A stretch of 64,000 nucleotides of DNA, from positions 620,001 through 684,000 of the forward strand of contig JAWPGT010000009.1 in the NCBI GenBank assembly GCA_034638255.1, written 5' to 3'. The translations under genes and the position numbers were made by a program. Below, in pieces: positions 23,657 through 37,195 of the stretch (its first letter is position 1; each line of letters opens with the position of its first letter). This stretch comes from Coprinus comatus. Its lineage: Eukaryota > Basidiomycota > Agaricomycetes > Agaricales > Agaricaceae. The notes beneath the pieces were generated by a model. That model had not been told where the DNA came from. It saw only the letters and a list, made by a program, of their open reading frames with translations, and ran no database searches.

Positions 23657-25799
23657 GGCGCGTTGTCTGTAGAGATGGTGGTGGTTCAGGAATAAGAGGT
23701 GGCAGCCGTCGTTTTGAATTTTTTATACACATCGCGATGGGCTGCTTCTCTTGTAGCTTTTGCATCACTTGCCTTTTCAAGCTACGTCCTTGCTTGAATA
23801 GTTAGGTTCCCACGACTCCACGATAGATAGGTGTATGCGCCTCTAAAAGCTCCAGTAATAAATAAGAGGTTCCTGAGTATTCACCCTCCAGCGTTTATAA
23901 GTGTGGATTTAGTCATATAACTGCAATCGGAGCGCAGTAGACACGCAGGTGAAGTATATTGAGTTGCTCCTCGTGTAGCTTTATTTCTGCACTGATAACC
24001 AGGTAATTTGCAACGTTTATACCGCACGTTCTTGTAAAGAACAAGTAACCCTAGCCTGTCATGTGAAAAGCACTTTGACAAATTCAATCCGAGTCCCTTC
24101 TCAGTTTTCTATATGCCACCAAAGCAGGTTATCGTACACGGCTGATCGTTTATTTAATTTTAATTTGGAGTTGTGATATGCCCCGTAGGCTGTGAAGTGT
24201 GCCCCTCCAATCTCTGGGGTTAGTATGATAGTGGAGACAAGTATTCAGGTTGCGTTGCCATTCGATCGGGTACACCATGATGTATAGTAAAGTTGGCGAA
24301 AGCAAATGGCCATGTTCCTAAGACTTGGATGCATTTGTATACTTGTCGATGTTGTACCTACCCAGACCCAGGACAGAAGTGACACGCTTCAGCGAACAGC
24401 GGAAATCGCGCACCTTGTGTTTGTATTGGAAGATTGTCGTACTCGTAAGTATTCGGTGAGCAAGTGTTACAACAAGTAGACATGGAGGTCTGCACAACAC
24501 CACGGAGACTTGTAAAGGCAGGCGAGATGGCAAGGGATGGGGAAGGCGGCAAGCACCTTGATAGAGAAGTATTGAATCGCTTTACCCCCAATAGTCGTTG
24601 CCTGTCAATATTGCTTTACGAGAGATTGCAGCACCATAACTTTGAATGAGCACCAGAAGCCGCACTGAGAGTGTTGATTAATAGTCCATTGAGGTCGAGA
24701 GGGGCCTTGGACCACCGGGGTAAGAATATGTGAACGTTGAGGATCCCACACAAGCCATGAACTAGTACTACCGTTATGAAGGTGAAAAAATGGGTGAAAA
24801 TCGAAAAGACAATGAAGCGGAAATGATGAGGAGTGGGTTTTTGAAGGACGTGGTTTCCTCACACTGGTCGATCTCTCCCATAGTCTGATGTGATGCATGG
24901 GCGGTGGTTGAGCATGAAATAAAATAAACAAATAATACGATCATTATGTCATCTGAGCCAGTCTTGGATGATCGCCATCAAGGAGTAAACTAGTAAATCA
25001 CAATGCAATTATCGAGCCTGACTAGAGTACATAAGCAGATTTCAGTGATATCATCTCCGTGATTAGAACAATTCTCAAAATAAGCCACCAAGCACCAAAG
25101 TTACTTACAGCTAGTCACAGGATATTTCTCACCGACAAAAATGCGGCCCTTGGCGGAAGTAAAGGGCCTCGCCAAGTCCCCAGAAAGTTGCTATTGGCCA
25201 GATTAAGGCTGGAAATATCCAAGTGGGTATGTTTGCCGAAATGTTTTGGACGACGATATTGTGCAAGTGGCTCCGGCCATATGGCAGAAAAGTGTTTTGA
25301 ATGCCGAGGATATTCTCCGAACATATGATATTTGGAAAGTAAAAGACCGAAGAGGTGATAAGTAACAATAGCCGCATTGATTGACAGGCAATTGGCAGAG
25401 TCGGATTGTCCCTGGCTAAAGAGCGTCTAATGGAGGTGTTTAACAGCGGAGAAGACGGGTAATTGGTGTGGAAGTGACGAAATAAATAAAAGCTGCGGGT
25501 GGATACCTTGGTCCTTACGAAAGGCTGTTGAAGACGCAGCACAAGTGGTTGAAATGTGGGATGCTGGCTATGCTTCTGGTGACAGCGTGTTACTGGGGAG
25601 ATTTCATGATCCATATATAGCGACGGGGGATGGTATTGAAGGCTATTTCTGGGTCGAACTGGTTTAGGCGGCAGTTTCCGTCTTCTTACGTATAGGCGGC
25701 GATCAGTGGATGATGTGATCGGATCTGGCTGAGGTGAAGGTTAGATGTGCAGACTCGAACACTTACTTAAGTATATGCTCCCAATGATCAGAAAGCCCC
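23657..25799. other. Low-confidence interval without a supported gene
   Basis: About 2.1 kb between the Pumilio and F-box genes. Minus-strand frames at 25614-25115 (starting MDHEISPVTRCHQ) and 24931-24605 are open and could be exons of a short gene, with possible intron signals near 25505-25435. I recognise no domain and could not connect them with convincing splice sites. Possibly a lineage-specific gene or decayed sequence. Confidence 0.3.
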
Positions 25800-28200
25800 A
25801 TGGCATTCGTCCCCGCTGAGATTCTCTCCCACATTGCCCTCCACCTCGTCGCTGCCGACCCCCTCCGCCCACCGGCAGACCTCTGTGCCTTCCAGGCCGT
25901 CAACCGCTTCACCTACCTGTCCCTCAATCCCCGCGCCAACACCCCGCTTTGGGAAGCCGCCTTCCGCTACCGCTTCGATGGTGCTGCCGTTGTCCGTCGC
26001 AACTTCCATCCCTCCGGCAGAGACTGGGCCGAACAGCTCAGGCGCTACACAGAGATCCTTGCAGCAATACGCACCCGCAACATTTTCCAGGAAGACCTGT
26101 CCACACTCTTGCCAGTCGTCTATCTCATGCTCCTCGAGAACAATGGCAAGAATCGAGCTCAGCTGGAGGCTGTCGGAATATACGACTTCACTTTATTATG
26201 CTCTACATCCGGAGCAGGCTGTGGTCCCAGGTCCATTTGCACGACGGTTGGCCAGAGGATGGTACTGAGAACGCATACGCTCTGTGGTCGTTGTGGATGC
26301 TGACAACCAACGAACGGCTGTTGGCGGAAGATGTGTCACTGCGGGAACAGATTGTGGCAATAGTACTCCCCTTCGTCCTCAACCCATACCGCTACCGTCA
26401 AGCAGAAGCCCCTCCCAGCCATTTCCACTTCCCCATCGGAGCCCCTGCAACAAACACCCCCTTCTCAGTCGTCTCTGCCCATGGCCCATACCCCGTATAC
26501 GTCACAGACTCTGTCTGGGAGAATGTCCCATATTTCGGTGCCCTTCCTCAAATATCCCTGCCTCCAATCGTCGTTCCTGCAAAACTTTTGTACTTTGCTC
26601 GTCGCGAATGCATCCCCTTTCCCGTCAATCCAAATCTTGCTCCAACACAGGCACTGGCTCCTCCGTCGGCCTCACCAACGCCGACGCAGGAAGACATCAT
26701 CGAAGCAAATTCGCATAAAGGTTCGGAACCTCACCCTGCATCACGTGGGACTGGAATCTAGGCTGCAAACTTGTCAACGGTCGTGCAGTTCACAGTAACG
26801 TCGATGACAGCAAGCGGTGGGACTGTGACTTCTGGCGCAGAAGGCTCTGTGGTGACCCATGGCGCGCACAACCCAAGTGGAGGCCCGGGAAGATCTATAC
26901 CCCAGGTTCGTTGGATGGTTTGTGGCATGGTCGACTAATGGTGAGCTTCCAATAAGACTTTGCTTCTCGTTCCACTAACAATTTCCAGTTCCCTTCGGAA
27001 CAATCAATGCGCAGCCTTATTTCCAATTCTATATACTCCCAGCAAAACTTCAATGAACTAATGCTTTCAGTTACACATCGTCCAATGCTACTTCATCTGC
27101 ACGAGAACCACGCGATTCATCCCCAACCTCCCATTGCATTCCCCCCTCCTCCTCAATCCCAACAAAACGATGACTTGACAGATGTCACGGATTTATCCAT
27201 GTGCAACTCGTGGTTCCCAGGCATTCGTGGTGGCATGCAATTCCACCGATCTCCTGTTCCCCCAATGGATTCTCTTTTGTACTCCCCTCCAGGTCAACCT
27301 CGCAAAGTTGCAATCACGGTTGATGGATACCGACCCCCACCAAACAGTCTATGCCCCTCACGCTACTCTCAAGAGGCAAAAGCATGGATCTATCACACAT
27401 ACGATCGTAAATTAGCCGCCGTTGATGATGATGCTGGACATCTGGGGCACGAGGATTGTCCGAGTTGTCGCGAAAGAGAGGCTTTGATCAAGAGAGGAGA
27501 AGAATTAGATCAAGACGATCGGGAGGCTATATCAGGGATGTACGGAGCAGCAGAGGAGACTCCTTGGTGGCTAAGCGATCAGGAATATGTTGATAGAATG
27601 TTTGGGAGTGTCGGCTTGGATCTAGACCAGTCAAGGTCTTCTTCAGTAATGGACGAGGATGAGGATTATCAGTCGGGTATGGATACGGAAGAGGATGAAG
27701 AGTCATCAGAGGAACTTAATTTCCTGGAGGATCCGAACGCTGATATTGAAGTTCCATTGAATGTTCCTCGTGTACGACGTGCAACAGATCGAGCAAAAAT
27801 TGAGGATTGCGATGGGATACGTGATATTGTATTCGATGGCTTTGTGCGTATATAATTTTGTTTTACATTTTATGACATTTTATCCTGACAGTGATTTAGA
27901 CTCACACTCGCCACGGCAGGGCGTGGGGCAACTTCACATACTACGGTCGTGTAAGGCCTTGGGATGGTTTAATAGGCATCCTCAGACGTTCTGTGTGTAT
28001 AATGTTTTGCATTTTTCGACTAGGATTCTGAATGTTAAGAACAGGTTTGGCCTCAAGTTGACTATGTCTTCTTTTATGGCTACTTGGTTGGCGAAGAAAA
28101 TTTCGTTGGTAATTGGCGATATGCTGGAGCCGACCCTAACGCGCCAACGTGGGAGAGTTCTTTTGTTTTGAGTAAGCGAAAGGAAGAAAATACCACTTGA
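25800..28200 (+). CDS. F-box protein, Agaricomycete family, with two apparent single-base deletions
   Basis: Exons 25800-26940, 26989-27843, 27900-27992 and 28045-28200. The N-terminus FVPAEILSHIALHLVAADP...LCAFQAVNRFTYLSL is an F-box that would dock on Skp1 in an SCF ubiquitin ligase. The rest lacks a familiar substrate domain but has conserved-looking blocks ENAYALWSLWMLTTNERL, PAKLLYFARRE, LDGLWHGRLM, GRAWGNFTYYGRVRPWDG and FFYGYLVGEENFVGNWR. I recall this as a family of related proteins in mushroom genomes. Exon 1 changes frame twice, near 26190 (ACTTTATT) and near 26716 (CATAAAGG); adding one T and one A restores one open frame through to the splice site. I therefore call the gene probably intact with sequence errors; a genuine pseudogene is the alternative. 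Confidence 0.75.
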
Positions 28201-31200
28201 TTGGAAGTGGAAGTTTGGTTAAATTGGTTCGACATAACCTGCTCGACATTTGTTTTGTTTTGTCTTTATGTTTTCCCGAGTTCGTTCTTGCACCTTTTAT
28301 TTAATCATACCATGCTGTTCATTTTTTTTTTTCGTGACCCCCAATCCTTAGTTTGCAATTTCAATTCCACATTTTCTGTTCATCTATATATACATCCCCT
28401 TTGTTTCAGATGTACTCTCAATGTTTCCCTTTTATGCTCTTTACTTTTCTCATCGCCCAAGGACTCCTCGTCTCATCGTCCAATATATCGCTTTCAGCAA
28501 CTCTTTTATCTTGTTCTTCTCTTTGTCATACACCTAGATCGTACCAGACAACAACCATTATTTATTTACAATAACATACCCTCCTACATGATGATACATA
28601 ACACTTTTGTTTGCAATATGACATCGACTTTTGACAGTAGTAACTCCGAGTTTCTGGTAGTACCCTAATTACAGTACATCACATGTGTTCTCATGGTTGC
28701 AACCCCTTTCGAACAACCTTCCGTCGTTAACTCATTTCAGAGGTGCCATGGAAAGCTTACAGATGCTTACGGCGCGTAGTAAATGGTTTGCCGGGGAAGT
28801 TCGTCTTTTCTCTCCGTCTCTCCAAAGATAAGAAAGCCAAAAGTACTAGTAAGCCCGAATGATATATGTAAACTTGTATGTAGCGTACATAGAATGATAG
28901 ATCATCATAAACATTACAATTACCGCTACTACGGCTACGGCCAACGGCAGATGGGTACGCGGAAATGAAATGTCAAATGTATTGCTCCTGTTCTTGTTGA
29001 AACCCCCTTCGGCAAATCGAGTCCGTTTTATTTTTATTTTTGTTCTTTCTCAGTTTCTTGAATCTTTACTATTAGGTTAGCGCCCCCTTGAAGAACGGCA
29101 TTTTGAAACCGAACGGAAAACGATAAACTGGGAAACGGCAAATAGCAGCGTGCCTAGTGTAAATTTAGTCGTGTTTTTTTTCTCTTTTCTTTTAAGAACT
29201 AACTAGCGTAAGAATTTGAAGCATTGAAGAGGCGCCGGGAACGCTATGCTAGTAATGAGCGTCTATTAACATATAGGGTAAGTATAGGGTATTACTCTAT
29301 AATTTTTATTTCCGATTCTTTCTTTTAGCAAAGTGGTAAAGTACTAGCCCCTATCTGAGACTCAACCTCATCGGAGCGGCCTCCAGACTCGGAGTCTAAA
29401 GTTGTAGATGTAATGTATGTAGGTTAAATGGGGAGCTCGGGAAACGGCATGAATGAAGATACCACAGATATAATGATGGTAAACTGTTAAGAACAATAGG
29501 TGGTTGAAAAGTAAAACCTTAACTTGAAGGTCTTCATTTCACCATTCATTCAGTATGGCCGAATGTCCCCGTTGAAGAGTTGTAGAGTGGTCGATTGACC
29601 GTCTATTCCAACCCTGCACCAAACATTTGGAAAACAGGTTTTTGTTTGTTTTGGAATTTGGCAATTCCTTCTCTGTCACGTACCCTCATCTCGACTAAGC
29701 CTCGCTTACCATACGTCCTTCTTACTATCACAATACGGCATCCCAGAATCCTTCTACAAAGACGTCAAGAGCTTCTTTTCGGGAATACCAATTTAGTTTC
29801 TTCAATCTTGGACTTGAAAAACGTGTTAAACTCAGCGGTTTGCCTGGTTGCCTAAAGCCGCCGGGCTAAAGAGTCTGAGACTAGAACCCGAAAATCGAAA
29901 CCGTAATCGAAATCGAAATCCTCACCCTGACACGATACAATACGCTGTGTACACGAATACTAAGTATAACCCAATGATAACTATATATAAGGTACCGTCG
30001 CGGTTTGACGTGAACACTTCTTCACAGAAACTTCCTGAATCTGAAGGAGTCTTCCACTTATCGCGTCAATTGCCTGTACGTCAATGATGTGTGGTTCAAG
30101 TTTTTTGGGGTTCTTTCTTTCCTCTGGCGTATTTGTAAGTTATGGGTAGCGGAGTCATTTTGGTTTAATTACATAGGTAAGAATTGTAGTTGGGACTCAT
30201 AACCATTGTGCGCTTGAATTCTAAAGTCCGTTCTAGATGAATTCATGATTCATGACAATGTGTGAATTTTTGTCGCCGCAAGGTATCCAATCATCCAACC
30301 ACCTACTATCTACTACTAATCAAGTAGTAGTAGTCTTCGAGGCCATCAATTGGGGTGAGCGGCGCTCAGAAGTCAAAAGTCAGACAAACTTCTCGCTTCC
30401 AAGTTCCAGGTAGAGAAATACCCAACTGAGATGGTAATGATAGGTAATGATGATATATTTATATTTCATTTTGGGGATAGTGCCATTACTAACGATACTC
30501 AGTTGACAGTCAAGTTGTACATGATACAAGAAGACAACCATGAGAGCAATAAGTACCTCTTTTCAAGGGATGTATTGATGTAGGTGTATCTAAATACGCT
30601 TCTTCGTTTTCTTCAATTTATTTCTATATCAGACAGCGCGGGAGTGAGAGGTGAGAAAGTCACTACAGTCGAATCGCTAATAATGCATAGCGTCGGGAAG
30701 GGGTCTGCGCCCATGCATTATCATCATGCAATATGGGATGTATTACTTAATATGGTAAATAATTCACATGTCTACTCCAACCACCTACGCAACACACTTA
30801 GCTTTCCTCAAATGCCCTCGAAACTTTCTCAGATTCCGGACAAGGTCCATGGATAGCTCCTGAGGCTCATATCTGAGTGATACACCACTTGATCTCAAGA
30901 TATTCCAGGATGATCATCAATGTGACTTAGTAAGCGAACTCTTTCAGGCAGTGGTGTAGGGTCAGATTCTTGCGATTGATAGGCTTGATTGGTTTTGCTG
31001 AGGATTAATTTTTGCATAGCTACTAAGAATAAGTAATATTATGCAACATTGGAGCATTTTGGGATTTTTAGAAGGTTTTTGACACGTTCTAGCGCTTTCC
31101 CATACTACAAACTATGAATCTGATATTGCATATCTTACCAAAAGGGTTATGCATTATTCGATATGCAAGTTTTGGCCAATTCCCCCCTTTCCCGAGTTTA

Positions 31201-33019
31201 AGGTGCATCCGGGGAAGAAAGGTTGAGGCTCCCTACTACTAATATCATACACAATGCATACATATATAGTGCACTTTACAAAAGTATCCTCCAATCGCGT
31301 TTAATGGAAGGACAGGACCGTTCCGACCCCGTCATCATTGAAACGTTCAAACAACTTCGAACACTTTTCTTCGGAGTTTGCTAGGTCTTCCTCCGACGAT
31401 TGCGAATCTTTATGGGACTTTGTTGGATTTAATTTTAGGTCTCCTTGGTAAGTACACTGGGTACTTGGGCCCCCTTACATATACTTAGAGTTAAGTCTCT
31501 CACTGGTTCGGCTGTTGGTCATAACTAAGACCAATTGGCTAATGGTTCCCAGTCAAACAGTTAGCGATTTCGAAGAAGTTCTTTTGCAGAGAATATAACA
31601 GTACTACGGGTTTTTCCGTTGCCTTCTTCTGGTTTTAAAAAACTCGTGGCACTTTTTCCTTAAAAAAAATAATCTTGACTTCTGTGCCAGAGTCGCATTG
31701 GTCCGGTGAGAACATCATTACCTGTTTGTGCGAAGAAGAAGTAGAAGATTGTTCTTTTTTTTGGTTCATAACGGCTTGGCACAGCCGGGGCCTCCTGACG
31801 TCTTGGCCTCGTCGACGTCTAGTAGTAGTTTGCCAGCTTTAGTACCATTCTTCGTTTGAGTTAGTTAACTGTTATAGTATGGGTTCGCCTAGTCTCAGTG
31901 GGTCGTCTGGTCTGAAAGTTTAAAGTCAGAATAATAATAATTCCATCAACGGCGGGGTTTGCTGCTTTGTATCAACAAGGTAAGGTTAGACTATTGTGAG
32001 CAGTCTTGTGAGTAGAATGATATTTTCATTCGACCTCTTCAGTAGGCTTTTTGGGGAGTGGACATTAAAAAAAAAAACTCCGATTTGGATGAACCTAGAG
32101 ACGGCTCAGAAGAAGGAAGCAACGAAATTGACAGTAATGCAACTACAAGAGTGTTTCAAAGATAGAAGTAATATGTTAACCAAATCAAATGACTCAGAGG
32201 GTCTCGACCGCTCGGCATTTTGCATGGAATCTAATACTGTAGATATTACGACTTTTAATTTCAACCACCTCTCGTAAGTCATTCAAGCCATTCCAGCTTT
32301 ACAAATGTAGGTACTTATTGACACAGTGTACAACAAAGTAATTTTGGGGTGTTGATATTTTTATATATGTAACACTTACGAATATGAGGTTTAGAATAAT
32401 CCATTCTGACTGACAGCCGTCCGTTAGCGCGTTGTACCTTCCGAGACTTCCTGGAATCCTTTGCATGATAAACTGATTTCCAATCACGCTGTTTACCACT
32501 AGAACCCTGAGTTCTATTCTTTCCTTATCCTTGCCAACACCCATCATGCATCATGCCAAACTGTATACTCCGTATATGCCGCGTAATGAACACCAGTGGG
32601 AGTATGCGACTAGAATAAAATACAAATATATAAATGGATATCCTGACGGCCTTAGTACATGGGTGTTTTGCGCAACTTCTAAGTTCCCAGGCGGCAAGTC
32701 CAAGGAGCTATGTGACATGTGCGAGCTCCATTCGGCTTTCAATGCATCTAAAGTCTAATATGGCCATCAGATATCATACCACCATTTGACGTTATTTTTA
32801 TCCAGTGAAGGGCCTGAGAATGACGTAGTCTATATTCATTTCATCAATAAATCTATTTCCTCAATAAGGATCATGTTACCCCAGGATGCGTTAATATTTT
32901 AGGTCACTTCGCTCCATGTTTCTATCCTTGACTGTGGATTCACCTCCCCCCATTTCACAAGCTCAAGAGTATAAGTATCGTATATATACTTGGTATTTGA
33001 CTTCGCACACACAAGACCT
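28201..33019. other. Gene-poor interval of about 4.8 kb
   Basis: No spliced frame, RNA gene or transposon could be supported. Short ORFs (for example 28201-28668, 29848-30087 with an Arg-Asn repeat, 32531-32758) are not protein-like. A short (AATCG)n-like tract sits near 29890-29925. It may hold an unrecognised lineage-specific gene, non-coding transcripts or decayed repeats. Confidence 0.4.
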
Positions 33020-34907
33020 ATGACGATGACGATGACTCCGGCCACATCATTCATTGAATCTAAATCCGCAGAAACTCCTCCAGCTCCTGATACAGCAGTC
33101 TACTCTATCCTGGCTGGAAAACTATTTGATTCTCGGAAACGTAGATTGTTAGAGGATCAAGTAATCACCGTGGATAAGATATCCGGTTCAATTCTAGACG
33201 TTTGTGATCTTGACGAATACCATAGTAAGTGTAGGTCCCGCAGTCAAGATGATGCTGTAGATGTAAATACCTCAAGCGCAGGAAATTCAAACTCAAGCCT
33301 AGAACTCGAATTCATCTCTTGTCGAGATCTAACGTTCATACCAGGCTTCGTTGATGCTCACGTACATTGTAAGTAAACCGAACCATGTTTCCATGTTCCA
33401 CGTTCCATGATCATTTCCCCCCCTCTCATTCCCCTTTTGTGGCCCTTTCGGCTGTTACTCATTATTTAACGAAATCTTCCAACTTCATCCGGCGGCTCTT
33501 ACAATTTTCTATAGTCTTCTTACATGCATACAACGAAACTTTGGCAAATGATCAGGTTACCCGAGAAAATATTGTCGAGCGCACTATCAGAGCAACTGTA
33601 CATGCCCGAAAAACCCTTATGGCCGGTTATACAACTGTCAGGTAAGTTACTGATTATTGTTTTTGGGGTGATTAATATTGGAAAGGAGAATTTGATACCT
33701 TCATAGAGACCTGGGAACTGAAGGAGCTCTGGACGCAGATATAAGTCTGAGAAAGTGTTTATCTGGTCCCAAGCCTATTATTCCTGGACCGAGATACTAT
33801 TGTGCAAATCGGGCGATTGTTACTACGGGATCGTATGGTATGAACCAGGATATAGAAAGACTTGGGGCTGTCTGCTTAATATAGCATATAAGGGCCTAGA
33901 AGTATTTTATACCCTTCAACCAATGGTGTTGAGGGAGTAATGGCCGCGGAAGTAGCAGACGGTGTTGATAGTTGTATCCGGGCCGTCAGGAAACAAATTG
34001 GCGTAGGAGCAGATTGGATAAAGGTAAAGGGATCCATTTATTTAGCCCCGATTATCGTTCTCGTTTCTTACCACCGTCACCTTAGATATATGCTGGTAAG
34101 GATAAAGTGTTGGTCGTCTTCTTAATACTTTCGTGCTGATGATGAATTTGAGACTATCGTCCACGAGCGGCCATGAGCGACGTTTCTCCAACAATAAGCT
34201 CGCGGAGTCTCAGTACATTCAATCGCAAAGAACTTGAAGCAATGATTTCAACTGCGCATGACCTTGGAGTTAAGGCAGCAGCCCATGCAAACACAGCCCA
34301 AGCCATTGGAGACGTTCTGGACCTGGGCATTAATAGTATTGAACATGGTAGCGAGCTCTACTCCGTGGAAGACGACGATGTCACATTGATAAGAAAATTG
34401 GCTAGCGTCACTCATGTGAAATGGGTACCGACATTAGCAGCATATTATACCATCGCACAAACAGGACAAAAAGAAACATGGGAGAGAGCGCAAATCACCT
34501 TCGGAAAGGCACTAGAGGAAAACTTGGATAACATTGCCTGTGGAGGGGACACTGGGGTATTTAATCATGGAGAAAATGCGTTAGAAATGATACTCATGCG
34601 GAAGCTTGGAGCACCATGGGAGAAGGTCTTGGGTTGGGCAACCCTAGGTGGTTGGGAGTGCGTCAGGGGTATGGAATGGGAAGGTGAATGGGGACAGAGC
34701 CGGATAGAGGAACTGGAGAAAGGGTCTGGCTCACATGCGGACAAGGACCGCGGTCGTCCATTCGGTTATATCCATAAGGGTTGGGCTGCGGACTTGGTCG
34801 GATTGGAAGGAAATGTGACTGGGTCTCCGGAAGAGTTTGAAGAAAGCGTCAAGGAAGGTGTCCGAGTAGTTATCAAGGGCGGAGAAGTTCACAAATGGTT
34901 GATATGA
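33020..34907 (+). CDS. Metal-dependent amidohydrolase (imidazolonepropionase / Xaa-Pro dipeptidase-like)
   Basis: Six exons (33020-33368, 33515-33641, 33707-33837, 33893-34023, 34086-34095, 34153-34907) give 500 residues. The fold is an amidohydrolase TIM barrel: FIPGFVDAHVH near residue 110 supplies the HxH metal ligands, then MAGYTTVRDLGTEGA, ADWIKIYADYRPR, VKAAAHANTAQAI (His), INSIEHGSEL (His) and CGGDTGVFNHG (Asp). The C-terminus ends GYIHKGWAADLVGLEGN, a composite sandwich typical of this group. Such enzymes cleave cyclic amides or dipeptides; the substrate cannot be told from sequence. No signal peptide is seen, so it is probably cytosolic. Exon 5 is only 10 nt, encoding IYA plus one base; it is flanked by good AG and GTAAGG sites and needed for continuity. 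Three nearby ATGs (33020, 33026, 33032) are possible starts. Confidence 0.85.
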
Positions 34908-35109
34908 TATGTTGCCAGTGATAGGCTTTTATATATGTAGTTGAAAAGCCCTCGATAATGGTGAAATGGGTGTTCTATTTGAGAGTATGACATGATGTGT
35001 GTTGTGTTTGATCACCTTCTCTTCATTCCCGCGACAACATCTTGCCTGTTACAGCAGAGCATAAATACCGCGCTCCTTTCATGTTCAGATCCACTTTGCG
35101 TCTCATTAG

Positions 35110-37195
35110 CATGATCATTCTACCACACCCTGTCTGTTGTTTACCACGTTTCCATCACCTCCTAACAGAACAACACACACAGGACCTGCCTCCCATGTAT
35201 ACTTTTCCTTCCCACCAAAATATGTTTATAAATCAAGGTACGCCACCGCGCTCGATAGAGGTCCATTACCGACAGACCATCCGCAGACACTGGCATCGAC
35301 GAAGATGCATCCTATCTTTTGCAACAGACGCTCCTTCCACTGCTTCCTCAAAGCACAAGCACCCCACACAAGAAACCAAGACCCATTAGCCTCGACCTTT
35401 CACCTTCACCAGCATTTAGGCCCGTTGACAAGCGGAGACACACACTGTGCATTTGCCCTGACCATTGTCCGCCAAGAATCGTACGTCTGTCACACAGGGG
35501 TCCCCGGTTGCTCATATATGCAGGTATATCAGGAAGAGTTTCCTTCCAACGATAGCGTTATTGTCCCTTCACCCACACCCAGCCCCTTTGACCTCTCTAT
35601 GGTAGAAGGAGATGTGCGATCTCGATTCTGGCTTCTTGAATGGTCAGCTTCTGACTTACATTCCCTAGCTCGACCAAAGTTCCAGCTCCATACTTGTTTC
35701 CCCTTCACACCAACTTTATATACATCCATTTGACAAGGTAAGGCGCATATATTAACTTCCTTAGCTTACTGAAGTGATTTTTTGACAGCTAAATTTCAAC
35801 GTGAGTTGAATCGAGGCTAATATCCCTCTTTGACATGCTCACAGATGAAACGCAGTTGCAACCTCAACCTGCCATGGTTCCGGAAAGGCATCTAGTAGGT
35901 TTATGGCCTGACCATATTACACCAGTTGAGTTTATGCAAAGTGAAAGGCCTCAGGTGGCACTTCGCCTCGGCCAAGACTTCGGCGATCCAATCGAACGAT
36001 GACCTCTGCACCTAGTCATTATTATCAGTCTGTGAGATGGTTTGCTATATTTATGTATATCCGTTCTTGATTTAGTTCGAGTAGAAAACACCTCCGCGAA
36101 ACAAGCCGACGCCCACAAGGCTAATGCCACCACCCATCGTACTACCAATGGGAGAAAAACGAGTGGTAAGTGAAGCTACCGGTAGGGTAACAAAATTTTG
36201 ACTTACCTTGTCCCCAGCGTAATAGGAGACGCAGCGACGGAAATTTCCAGCACCAATCCAAGATCTTCGAGCTCGACCTATCACCCATATTGGAAGACGT
36301 ACATATGGCCGAGAATTACTTTAATTCACCCAGGATTGACCAGAGTGTTAGCTCTGATAACGAGACAACTGACTCCAGTTATGGGGAATTGCTGGAAACA
36401 CAGGCAAGCCAACAATATTAACCACATCATATACGTTAGTTGACGATCCGTTAGATTGTACAACAGAAATATCTGGATGGAGGATCCGCGGTCACTGACT
36501 CGAAAATAGAACGGTATGGATATAGTGAAGGTTCGTTTCCTGTTCCGGAGAATGCAACAAGATAGGCAACTAAATCTTTTCAAAAAGTGATACAAGTTTC
36601 TCACGAGCCAACGTTGGCATTGGCTATGCCTACCGCCCCCGAGATGATGCGACCCTTGCGAATATCGGAAGCCGCGGAGCTCCCTCGAGATAAACAGGAA
36701 AGTGCAAGGATGTTAGAAACAACAGATGGATCCACTGGATTGCACGACATATATCCTGCGGAGGAAAAGCCCCACTGGCGGCTCCAAAACGCCGTTAAAG
36801 ATAATCTTGAACAAGAACCCAACACTATTGGAGAACAAGTTGTAAGAAAGCAGGCACCGCACAGCCCAAAGATATGGATGTTAAGTCGCGCATGGTCAAG
36901 TATATCACGCCTATTAGATTTATCATCCAATCGAAAAGATTCCGGAACAGCGAGGAATTCCAAAGTGTCACGAAGAACCAAGACAAGCGACATTATACCC
37001 AGTAGCAACGAAGAATCATCAATGACTACAGATGTACCGCTGATGAAGGAACAAGTTGGTGGTAATATGTTATCCAGGAGTTGGGATAGCTCGGGCGAGA
37101 GTGATCCTAGAAGATATTCAATTGGCATCACCACACTAGCACGCCGGCGGTTAACCAAACGGCACAATCCAGGAAAGAGGTACAGTGTGGGCTGA
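35110..37195 (+). CDS. Ser/Pro-rich protein of unknown function; 5' part of model uncertain
   Basis: The 3' part is firm: exons 35999-36031, 36085-36165, 36218-36403, 36467-36530 and 36588-37195 join in frame (KTPPRNKPTPTRLMPPP, KIFELDLSPILEDVHMAENY, ... SRAWSSISRLLDLS ... RHNPGKRYSVG). If an ATG at 35999 is the start, the protein has 323 residues. Upstream, coding-like exons 35110-35196, 35259-35480, 35524-35613 and 35669-35737 also join in frame (DTGIDEDASYLLQQTLLPLL, ISLDLSPSPAFRPVDKRR). I could not link them to the 3' part without a frame problem around 35789-35940, so either this is one gene with a sequence error or two genes. The intron at 36404-36466 requires a GC donor. Composition suggests disorder; no domain is recognised. 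Confidence 0.5.

Noticed and set aside
25115..25614. Candidate short gene on the minus strand (MDHEISPVTRC...)
   Set aside because: Two frames are open but splice sites are inconsistent and nothing is recognised; kept only as a note in the interval entry.
25800..28200. Calling the F-box gene a pseudogene
   Set aside because: Both lesions are single-base and homopolymer-linked, while introns, the F-box and the C-terminus are intact.
28201..28668. 155-codon plus-strand frame after the F-box gene
   Set aside because: Very rich in Phe, Cys, Ser and Leu from T-rich 3' UTR sequence; no start context or family.
36601..37167. Minus-strand 188-codon frame opposite the unknown-function gene
   Set aside because: The plus strand has exons that splice in frame into it; the minus frame is a shadow.
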